From Prevotella sp. UBA6429 (GTDB lineage: Bacteria > Bacteroidota > Bacteroidia > Bacteroidales > Bacteroidaceae), in NCBI GenBank assembly GCA_002437285.1, contig DJOV01000134.1:1-13795 (forward strand): a stretch of 13,795 nt of DNA, in the 5' to 3' direction. Positions 6,446-12,655 of the stretch are shown piece after piece. A program made the position numbers and the translations under genes. The notes under the pieces were generated by a model that was not told the DNA's origin, ran no database searches, and was given only the letters and a program-made list of their open reading frames with translations. Positions within the stretch are counted from its first letter, which is position 1, and each line of letters opens with the position of its first letter.

Positions 6446-8800
6446 TCAGTTGAAGAAGTTCCAGCTGACGCCGAAGCGGAACACCCGCCCATTGAGCGGA
6501 TAATGGGGCGTGAAGAAGTAGTTGCCACTGCCGTCGTTGACATGACTCATCATGACAAAGAAGCGCGTGTGCTTGAGGTGGAAGTTGGCGTAGACGTTGA
6601 TGAGCGGATAGTTTCCGACCTCCGTCTTGCGTTCGCCAGCCTGCACCGCGTATTGCCCCAGAGAGGGCACATAGTCGGGAGCCTTGTACTTGGTGAAGTA
6701 GCGCACGTCGGCACCGAAGTCACACTTGAGCACATGGGCAATCTTGAACTTCAGATAAAGGTTGGTGTACGCATTGAGCAAAGGCAACGGCAACGCATCG
6801 TCATCGGTCGACTTCTGTACGGTCACCACGCTCTCCCAGTTGAGCGGGCCAAAGGTAAAGTCCTGCTTCAAGTCGGCGGTAAACACCGAGATAGGACTTC
6901 CGGCCTGGCTGACACGCACCGCATTGGCGAAGCGCCCGTCATCGGTCACATTGTAAGAGGTGGCAAAATAGGTGTAGTTGCGAATCTCGTCAAACGCCAC
7001 TCGCAGCGAGGTGCGCGTCTTCTGATAGCGCAGCACACCTTGGGCCCGGAAATGGTCTGTCATCGAGAGGTCGTCATTGTCCCACCAGGCATGGCGCGCC
7101 TGGTAGTGACGATAGTAGAACGACGGTTTCTCATGATGATAGAAGCCCGACGCTGCCAGCGTCACTGTGTCCTTGAACAAGGGGAAGTTGACATCGACAC
7201 CACCGTCCACATGGATCTCGCCGGCGTTGACTCCCACCACGCCAAACTCGCCCGTAACATTGTAGTGAAGCGTCTTGCCCTGCGTCTTGGCCAGTTGGGC
7301 GCCGACGCTCACCGCATGCTCGTTCCATGAGCGCATCGCCGTGGAATCAGGCAAGGTGAAATGTCGCAGCTCATGGGTTCCAAAAACCTTCAGTCCGGCC
7401 TTGGCCCACTTGTTGAACCCCTCCAGCAAGGAGATGGCAAACGTGTTGCGAAGGCTCCAGTGGGTGGTCTTGTCGTAGATGGAGTCGCCCGCCAGTTTCT
7501 CTGCCACCCGATAGTCGTTGAGGTAATAATTGTCGGGCGTCTGGTAAGCCTCATAGATACGCCGATAGTTGTTGAGGTCAAGCGTGTGGATGAAGCTGGT
7601 GACGGGCACATACTCATCCTTGAGCCACGAGGTGTCTGCCTTGGCCTTGGCGGCCTGCGCTATCAGGCTGTCGGCTGCCGCCTTGCCGTTGACCGCCACA
7701 CGTCCTCCCGGCGTATGGGCCGCCGAAGCGGACTCGCGAGCCACACTGTCCTGCACCGTCCGCACGCCAATCTTCGCGTTGTCAGGACGTCCCGCAAATG
7801 TCTGGTGCGTCTCCGTCTCGTCCTCGCTCACCTCACGCCCTTCCTTTCTGGCCCTCCGTTCCGCCTCGCTCTTGGCCTCGCGTTCCTTGGCCTCGCGGCG
7901 AGAAGCCATGGCAAACTTACGCGCCGCAATCTCCTCGGCAGTCATGGGCACCTTGCGCTTGAAGCCGATGCTATAACGCTGGGTGAAAAAGAGGTGCTGA
8001 TTGTCATTGCGGTTCCAGTTGCGCGCGAGCATGGTAGGAATCTCTGAGGTCTGGAACGACTCGTTGAACGACTCAGGATGGGTGATGTAATTGTCGTTGG
8101 TGATACCGCCGTTCTCCGTCACCTTCTGATGATTGGTCGACATCAGGAGATGGGCCTGGTAACGGTCACCGATGTAAGAGCCATACATCGTGTAGTCAAA
8201 ATGGGAGGTGGACTGACTGTCATAATAGCCACGTCCGTACAGATAGTCGAACTTGAAGCCCACGCCGATGCGCTTGCCCGCATTGACACCAAACTTCGCC
8301 GTGAAGTGATCCTCGCCATTGGTGCGGTCACCACAGGTGTTGTAAGTAAGATTGGTGAAGGGCGACAGGGTGTTCGTGAAATGAAAATCCTGCACAGGCG
8401 TGATGAAATAATCGTACGGATCGGTGAAGAGAAACTGCGACCCCTGTCCACGGTCAATGAAAACACGCGCCTGGCGGGGTGACCCCAAGTTGCCCGTGGT
8501 GTTGTATTCCCCACGTAGACCAGTGGTGAACAGCGTGTTCATGTACATGTGCGACAAGGTGTCGAGCTGTGCCGGGCGCCGGTCGCCGAAGCGCGGGTCC
8601 ACCGTCCACACATAGATGCCACGCGGTATCTCCTTGTGTGAGGAAGCGGAGTCGGCGCGTTCCCGACGCTGGTTGGCCGTGGTGATGTCGCCATTGGCAT
8701 TCATCGAGTTGTAATTGTCGGCAAGGCCACTACGCACCTGGGCAGTCGCAGGAACGACTGCCAACAGCATGAACAAGAGGGCGAAAAGGAATTTCTTCAT
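6446..8800 (-). CDS. Putative outer-membrane porin (PF14121-type), 784 aa
   Basis: This is a large exported beta-barrel protein resembling the Bacteroidota 'putative porin' family. Residues 1-20 are a signal peptide ending ATA before Gln21. The N-terminal part (about 60-280) and C-terminal part (about 395-784) have the alternating aromatic/polar pattern of barrel strands. The last residues are VSWNFFN, ending in aromatic residues as outer-membrane proteins often do. A highly charged segment at about 286-394, rich in Arg, Glu, Lys and Ala, interrupts the barrel pattern; it looks helical or disordered and may form a periplasmic or surface loop. The solute specificity is unknown. The ATG at 8800 overlaps the stop of the upstream 73-aa gene (TGATG), indicating translational coupling; a TTG one codon earlier is less likely. 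Confidence 0.83.
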   Translation of the reverse strand: MKKFLFALLFMLLAVVPATAQVRSGLADNYNSMNANGDITTANQRRERADSASSHKEIPRGIYVWTVDPRFGDRRPAQLDTLSHMYMNTLFTTGLRGEYNTTGNLGSPRQARVFIDRGQGSQFLFTDPYDYFITPVQDFHFTNTLSPFTNLTYNTCGDRTNGEDHFTAKFGVNAGKRIGVGFKFDYLYGRGYYDSQSTSHFDYTMYGSYIGDRYQAHLLMSTNHQKVTENGGITNDNYITHPESFNESFQTSEIPTMLARNWNRNDNQHLFFTQRYSIGFKRKVPMTAEEIAARKFAMASRREAKEREAKSEAERRARKEGREVSEDETETHQTFAGRPDNAKIGVRTVQDSVARESASAAHTPGGRVAVNGKAAADSLIAQAAKAKADTSWLKDEYVPVTSFIHTLDLNNYRRIYEAYQTPDNYYLNDYRVAEKLAGDSIYDKTTHWSLRNTFAISLLEGFNKWAKAGLKVFGTHELRHFTLPDSTAMRSWNEHAVSVGAQLAKTQGKTLHYNVTGEFGVVGVNAGEIHVDGGVDVNFPLFKDTVTLAASGFYHHEKPSFYYRHYQARHAWWDNDDLSMTDHFRAQGVLRYQKTRTSLRVAFDEIRNYTYFATSYNVTDDGRFANAVRVSQAGSPISVFTADLKQDFTFGPLNWESVVTVQKSTDDDALPLPLLNAYTNLYLKFKIAHVLKCDFGADVRYFTKYKAPDYVPSLGQYAVQAGERKTEVGNYPLINVYANFHLKHTRFFVMMSHVNDGSGNYFFTPHYPLNGRVFRFGVSWNFFN

Positions 8801-9021
8801 CAAAATTTTATTCGTAAAGCGCTCTCCACAATCTTGAAGACCACCGCAACCAAGAGGATGATAGCGCCCGTGGTATGGTCAGACCAATAGTAGACCGCGG
8901 CCCCCACAATGGCAAGCAGCATGAAGATGACGTTGAGCACATTGCGCAAGGCCAAGTGGTTGTCCTTGCGCTCCGGCTCGCCACGGTGCCTGCGGGGCAG
9001 AAAATCGTTACCAGTTTCCAT
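8800..9021 (-). CDS. Small two-helix inner-membrane protein, 73 aa
   Basis: I do not recognise a named family. The protein has a charged N-terminus (METGNDFLPRRHRGEPERKD), presumably cytoplasmic, then two predicted membrane helices at about 27-47 (ending VGAAVYYW) and 50-68 (TTGAIILLVAVVFKIV), and a short basic tail. The arrangement suggests a hairpin in the inner membrane. The frame can open at a TTG at 9045 that overlaps the stop of the DUF4468 gene, but the ATG at 9021 is the more likely start. Its stop overlaps the porin start (TGATG). The tight coupling to an exported porin hints at an envelope role, but no function can be given. Confidence 0.72.
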   Translation of the reverse strand: METGNDFLPRRHRGEPERKDNHLALRNVLNVIFMLLAIVGAAVYYWSDHTTGAIILLVAVVFKIVESALRIKF

Positions 9022-9041
9022 AAGAAGCAAGTGTGACGTGA

Positions 9042-9701
9042 TCAATAAGCCACATTGAGCACTTGGCAGACACGCTGGAAAATGCTGTCCTTGCGGTCGA
9101 TGGTCTTGCTGCGGAACTTGCCGCTATATTTGGCCAGCTTGTTCCCTTTCTTGTTGAGACCCCATTTGTCGGTAATCCAATCCTCGGCCTTGGTCTCCAT
9201 GCCCTGCGTGTCAGGACGCTCCATCTCATACTGGTAGCCCATGCGCTCCATCGTGAGGTGCAGATGTCCGTCGCTCACCTTGGCAATGAGCGAATAGTTG
9301 AACACCGTCTGGTCGAGGTTAAAAGCCTTCTTCTTAAACACGAGCCATTCGGAGATGCGGGCGCCAAGGGTGTGCGAAGCCTTGTCATCGATGGCAATCT
9401 TGCTCACCTCCTTGATCTGGTTGGGTTGCGCGATGATGTTCTCCATCACCGTGCGCACCTTGTCATAAATCTGGTCGGCGCTCATGCCAGGCACATCCTT
9501 GTCGAGCGTGAACACCACCTTGCCGTCTACCTCAGGCACCGCCCCAGCCAGATATTTGGCCTCGACCGTCTTGTGTTTCTTCTCGAAAAGCGCGCGACGC
9601 TGGGTGTTCTGTTTCGCCTTGTCCTGCGAATTATCCAAGGAGTTCTGCGCCATGCCCATCAGGGGGACGAGCATCATGATGGCAAAAAGTATTTTCTTCA
9701 T
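9042..9701 (-). CDS. Exported DUF4468 domain protein
   Basis: This 219-aa protein starts with a signal peptide (MKKILFAIMMLVPLMGMA, likely cleavage before Gln19 or Asn20) and has no lipobox cysteine, so it is probably periplasmic. A charged linker (about 20-48) precedes a region from about 50 to 165 that fits DUF4468, a Bacteroidota domain with a TBP-like fold and no known activity. The C-terminal 50 residues are basic and end with VLNVAY. It is the first gene of the likely six-gene operon, preceded by a TAACTTTG -7 element at 9730-9737. Its ATG overlaps the stop of a 21-codon open frame upstream. The next gene starts 20 bp after its stop. Confidence 0.82.
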   Translation of the reverse strand: MKKILFAIMMLVPLMGMAQNSLDNSQDKAKQNTQRRALFEKKHKTVEAKYLAGAVPEVDGKVVFTLDKDVPGMSADQIYDKVRTVMENIIAQPNQIKEVSKIAIDDKASHTLGARISEWLVFKKKAFNLDQTVFNYSLIAKVSDGHLHLTMERMGYQYEMERPDTQGMETKAEDWITDKWGLNKKGNKLAKYSGKFRSKTIDRKDSIFQRVCQVLNVAY

Positions 9702-9763
9702 TTCAATGCGTTTTTATCATTATAATAAGCAAAGTTAATAAATATTGCTTCATATTCCGTCAT
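9698..9763 (-). other. Possible 21-codon leader ORF overlapping the DUF4468 start
   Basis: A short frame starting ATGACGGAATATGAA at 9763 encodes MTEYEAIFINFAYYNDKNAL plus a final Lys. Its TGA stop overlaps the DUF4468 ATG in the arrangement ATGA, the classic geometry of translational coupling. An AGGTG sequence lies just before its ATG. Against it, the TAACTTTG promoter element at 9730-9737 lies inside this frame, so transcripts starting there would omit its start codon. It may be chance. Confidence 0.2.
9730..9737 (-). promoter_or_regulatory. -7 promoter element for the DUF4468-to-thioredoxin operon
   Basis: The minus strand reads TAACTTTG, an exact TAnnTTTG match, 28 bases before the DUF4468 ATG in AT-rich DNA. 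No TTTG is present at the expected -33 spacing. No other good -7 match with a sensible position was found between the six genes downstream, so this may drive the whole operon. Confidence 0.55.
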
Positions 9764-9811
9764 AGCACCTCACTTTTAACGTTTATTTCGATTAGCGCAA
9801 CATCACCGTAA

Positions 9812-10020
9812 CTACTCCGTCATATTGAAATGGGAGCACGTATTCAAGGGAGGGCTACAAGTTATTTTTTTAGCGTCACTTAGCTCTCCTTTGAACTCAA
9901 GATTTTCGATTAATTTGCCTTGCGGCGCCATGTCCGAAATCAGTTGGTACAAAGCCGCGAATTTTGAGGTGTCGTTTCTCTTTGCCGTTTCCACAATAAA
10001 ATGGAAACAGGCAAATGTTA
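9812..10020 (-). pseudogene. Possible C-terminal remnant of an unidentified gene
   Basis: About 65 codons in this frame have balanced amino-acid content and an amphipathic, helix-like stretch (KFAALYQLISDM, then KLIENLEFKGEL). The opposite strand in the same interval reads Ser/Leu-rich shadow-like sequence. There is no credible start, and the family is not recognised. It could equally be non-coding DNA that happens to lack stops over 200 bases. Confidence 0.22.
9981..10015. other. Bulged hairpin downstream of uvrB
   Basis: The arms tttgccgtttcca (9981-9993) and tggaaacaggcaaa (10002-10015) pair over 13 bp with one bulged base and an 8-base loop. The hairpin lies about 70 bases after the uvrB stop on the minus strand. 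It lacks a T tract, so it may be a 3' processing or stability element or a weak terminator. Confidence 0.45.
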
Positions 10021-10083
10021 CTCCACGCCAGCAAGCCACCGAAGCCGACGAAGCTGTGTAACCCCGACCGCGCCGCCTACGGG

Positions 10084-12114
10084 TCACTTCATCTCCAACT
10101 GCTTTTCGAGACGGACAATCTCATCGCGGTACTGAGCGGCCTGGATGAAGTCGAGGTCATGCGCGGCCTTTTCCATGAGCGCCTTGGTGTTGTCGATGCT
10201 TTTCTGCAGTTCCTGTCGGGTCATGTTGCGCACGATGGGATCGGCCGCAAAGGTGCCTGTGTCCATGCCCTTCGCCGCATACTCGGCAGCCATCTGCGGC
10301 TTCTCATAAGCATCGCCCGAGGCCGTGGGCAGCACGCCCTTGATGTCCTTGACAATCTGCTTCGGCGTGATGTGGTGATCCTCATTGTATTTCAGCTGGA
10401 TGGCGCGTCTCCGTGCCGTCTCATCGATGGTGCGCTGCATGCTGTCGGTGATGGTGTCGGCATACATGATGACCTTGCCATTGACGTTGCGCGCGGCACG
10501 TCCGGCCGTCTGCGTCAGGCTGCGGTGGCTGCGCAGAAATCCTTCCTTGTCGGCATCAAGGATGGCCACCAGCGACACTTCGGGCAAGTCGAGGCCCTCA
10601 CGCAGGAGATTGACACCCACCAGGACGTCGAACACGCCGGCCCGGAGGTCGTTCATGATCTTCACTCGGTCGAGTGTGGCGACATCGCTGTGGATATAGT
10701 TGGCCTTCACGCCATGGTCGAGCAGATACTCCGTGAGCTCTTCGGCCATGCGCTTGGTGAGCGTGGTGACCAGCACACGCTCACCGCGATGGCAGCGCGT
10801 GAGAATCTCATCGAGCAAATCATCGATCTGGTTTTCCGAGGGCCGCACCTCTATCTCGGGGTCGAGGAGTCCCGTCGGGCGTATGAGCTGCTCGACGACG
10901 ACGCCCTCCGCCTCCTGCAACTCATAGTCGGCGGGGGTGGCCGAGACATAAATCACCTGGTGAATCATGTCATGAAACTCTTCGAAGCGCAAGGGGCGGT
11001 TGTCGAAAGCGGCAGGCAGGCGGAAGCCATACTCCACGAGGTTCTGCTTGCGGGCGCGGTCGCCACCATACATGGCATTGATCTGGGGCACACTGACGTG
11101 GCTCTCGTCGATGACCATCAGGTAGTCCTTGGGAAAGAAGTCGAGCAGGCAGTAAGGCCGCTCGCCTGGCTCTCGCCCGTCAAAGTAACGCGAGTAGTTC
11201 TCGATGCCCGAGCAATGGCCCAGTTCCTTGATCATCTCAATGTCATACTCCACACGTTCCTTGATGCGCTGCGCCTTGATGCCGTCGCCGAGCTCCTTGA
11301 AGTAATCCTCTTGCCGCACGAGATCGTCCTGTATCTTCCGGATGGCGCCCTCCGTCTGTTCCTTGCTCGTCACGAAGAGGTTGGCGGGATAGATCTGGTA
11401 TTCCTCAAACCGTTGCAGCGTATGGAGCGTCACGGCGTCGCACTCCTCGATGGTGTCCACCTCGTCGTCCCACCAGCTGACGCGCAGCACATTGTCACTA
11501 TAAGCCATGGCGATGAGCACCGTGTCACCCTTGACGGAGAAATTGCCCCGCTGCAGGTCAATGTCATTTCTCACATAAAGCGAGTTGACCAACTTGCGCA
11601 AGAACTCGTTGCGGTCAAGCTTCTGCCCCGCACGGATGGTGATGATGTTCTCCTGCATGGCGATGGGCGCCCCCATGCCGTAGATGCACGAGACCGACGA
11701 CACCACGACCACGTCCTTACGGCCGGAGAGCAAGTCGCTCACGGCCGCCAGCCTGAGCTTGTCAATCTCCTCGTTGATGGCCAGGTCTTTCTCGATGTAG
11801 GTATCCGTCGTCGGAATGTAAGCCTCGGGTTGGTAATAGTCATAATAAGACACATAGTAGTCGACGGCGTTATCTGGGAAGAAGCCTTTCATCTCCTCAT
11901 AGAGCTGCGCAGCCAATGTCTTGTTGTGACTAAGAATCAAGGTGGGCTTGTTCACATTGGCAATCACATTGGCCACCGTGAACGTCTTGCCCGACCCTGT
12001 GACGCCCAGCAACACCTGGGCGGGGTCTCCCTGGCGAATGCCCTCCGTCAGTTGGCGGATGGCTTGCGGCTGGTCGCCAGTGGGCTTGAACTTTGATGTC
12101 AGTTTGAACTCCAT
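10084..12114 (-). CDS. uvrB: Excinuclease ABC subunit UvrB
   Basis: UvrB (676 aa) is the damage-verifying helicase of nucleotide excision repair. UvrA loads it at lesions and UvrC then cuts on both sides. The sequence is complete: Walker A GVTGSGKT at 37-44, the Tyr-rich beta-hairpin region DYYVSYYDYYQPEAYIP at about 85-101 that clamps a DNA strand, Walker B/motif II VIDESHV at 334-340, motif III SATP at 391-394, motif V/VI region with GLDLPEV near 507 and QTAGRAARN at 535-543, and a C-terminal UVR coiled-coil domain at about 634-672 that contacts UvrC. Length matches the family. A TATCTTTG element lies at 12122-12129, only 8 bases before the ATG, so the transcript may be leaderless or nearly so. 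uvrA and uvrC are not in this window. Confidence 0.99.
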   Translation of the reverse strand: MEFKLTSKFKPTGDQPQAIRQLTEGIRQGDPAQVLLGVTGSGKTFTVANVIANVNKPTLILSHNKTLAAQLYEEMKGFFPDNAVDYYVSYYDYYQPEAYIPTTDTYIEKDLAINEEIDKLRLAAVSDLLSGRKDVVVVSSVSCIYGMGAPIAMQENIITIRAGQKLDRNEFLRKLVNSLYVRNDIDLQRGNFSVKGDTVLIAMAYSDNVLRVSWWDDEVDTIEECDAVTLHTLQRFEEYQIYPANLFVTSKEQTEGAIRKIQDDLVRQEDYFKELGDGIKAQRIKERVEYDIEMIKELGHCSGIENYSRYFDGREPGERPYCLLDFFPKDYLMVIDESHVSVPQINAMYGGDRARKQNLVEYGFRLPAAFDNRPLRFEEFHDMIHQVIYVSATPADYELQEAEGVVVEQLIRPTGLLDPEIEVRPSENQIDDLLDEILTRCHRGERVLVTTLTKRMAEELTEYLLDHGVKANYIHSDVATLDRVKIMNDLRAGVFDVLVGVNLLREGLDLPEVSLVAILDADKEGFLRSHRSLTQTAGRAARNVNGKVIMYADTITDSMQRTIDETARRRAIQLKYNEDHHITPKQIVKDIKGVLPTASGDAYEKPQMAAEYAAKGMDTGTFAADPIVRNMTRQELQKSIDNTKALMEKAAHDLDFIQAAQYRDEIVRLEKQLEMK

Positions 12115-12121
12115 AGATATG

Positions 12122-12129
12122 CAAAGATA
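12122..12129 (-). promoter_or_regulatory. -7 promoter element for uvrB, very close to the ATG
   Basis: The minus strand reads TATCTTTG, an exact TAnnTTTG match, ending 7 bases before the uvrB ATG at 12114. Transcription would start at or within a few bases of the start codon, giving a leaderless or near-leaderless mRNA. This agrees with the lack of any Shine-Dalgarno sequence. No TTTG lies at the usual -33 spacing; one lies about 29 bases upstream. Confidence 0.5.
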
Positions 12130-12213
12130 AGAAATTCCACTGACCCGAAGTTACATATCAAACAATATTTTATGGAAAAAAACAAGAAACCGCCTTCTGT
12201 TTTATCTTTGATT

Positions 12214-12495
12214 GGGCTCTTCCGGAATTTGGCGTGACAAGACCCATGGCTGGAATGTAAACCCATATAAACCCAGTTAAACCGCTCACGCCATTCATCC
12301 ATCCCTGTCCACGGAGTGGGAACAGCGAGACATGCGTGAGCGGTTTCATCAGTTTACGCTCCTACTGCGAGAGCGGTTTACCCAGTTTGTAATTCTACTG
12401 CGGGAGCGGTTTAATCCGGTTTATGGCCAGGGGTTATATTGGTTTACATTCAAGCCCAACGTAAGGGACCCCTCACTCCAATTCCGGAAAGAGCC
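12214..12495. repeat. Imperfect long inverted-repeat element with 33-bp tandem core
   Basis: The left arm (12214-12290), read on the minus strand, and the right arm (12400-12495), read on the plus strand, align module by module: gagcggttta, then a ttta-rich stretch, then ggtttacattc or gggtttacattcc, then a variable 25-30 bases, then aattccgga(a)agagcc. The arms encode parallel peptides (RERFN-VY-GL ... FRKSP on the left, RERFNPVYGQGL ... FRKEP on the right). The centre contains 33-bp tandem units. There is no transposase and I found no target-site duplication. The alignment was done by eye and has several gaps. The element fills most of the 541-bp gap between uvrB and the nucleotidyltransferase gene. 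Confidence 0.7.
12334..12432 (+). repeat. Three contiguous 33-bp tandem repeats
   Basis: The units start at 12334 (gcgtgagcggtttcatcagt), 12367 (gcgagagcggtttacccagt) and 12400 (gcgggagcggtttaatccgg), exactly 33 bp apart. The first 13 bases are nearly constant and the last 13 vary, apart from a shared ct-act end in the first two. The period of 11 codons leaves an open frame reading LLRERF-x-x-F. The third unit is also the start of the right arm of the inverted repeat. Confidence 0.85.
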
Positions 12496-12525
12496 TTTGT
12501 TTTTTATCTTTTTGTGAGACCCGTC

Positions 12526-12606
12526 AAACAAAAAGCTGAATTTGATTTGTCTTTCGGCATTGCCGGGCGCATCCGTGAGATTCTGAAAGCCAAGGGACTC
12601 ACCCAA
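12526..12606 (+). pseudogene. Probable truncated Xre-type helix-turn-helix gene fragment
   Basis: In the plus-strand frame this stretch encodes KQKAEFDLSFGIAGRIREI followed by LKAKGLTQ. The segment GRIREILKAKGLTQ is typical of helix 1 and the start of helix 2 in Xre/Cro-family HTH domains, where KELAEKLGVS-like sequence normally follows. Here it is lost right after LTQ and replaced by VVHNNKEKGS. There is no start codon of its own: the frame upstream runs into the inverted-repeat element. It therefore looks like a broken 5' piece of a regulator gene. The match rests on about 14 residues, so chance is possible. Confidence 0.42.
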
Positions 12607-12655
12607 GTAGTTCATAATAATAAGGAGAAGGGAAGCCGTTCGCCTTGCATATCCA

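Larger units (their letters stand above)
9764..10083. other. Intergenic region downstream of uvrB with a possible gene remnant
   Basis: No gene is certain here. The GC content drops relative to uvrB. On the minus strand the frame between about 10020 and 9812 reads protein-like sequence, including RNDTSKFAALYQLISDM and then PQGKLIENLEFKGEL, before a TAG at 9812-9814. No start codon fits: upstream the frame runs into the uvrB tail with Arg-rich nonsense. It could be the C-terminal remnant of an unknown gene. A hairpin lies at 9981-10015. I see no classic uvrB terminator with a T tract. Confidence 0.4.

Noticed and set aside
10015..12096. Long open frame on the plus strand opposite uvrB
   Set aside because: It is the antisense shadow of uvrB, created by GC-rich codons. 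It has His/Val/Leu-rich sequence without any domain, while the minus strand encodes all UvrB motifs.
12334..12432. Possible CRISPR array, because of 33-bp periodic repeats
   Set aside because: The units are contiguous with no spacers of comparable length, there are only three, they diverge, and no cas gene is present.
12214..12495. Insertion sequence
   Set aside because: No transposase or remnant with a DDE-type motif and no clear target-site duplication are visible. I list it only as an inverted-repeat element.
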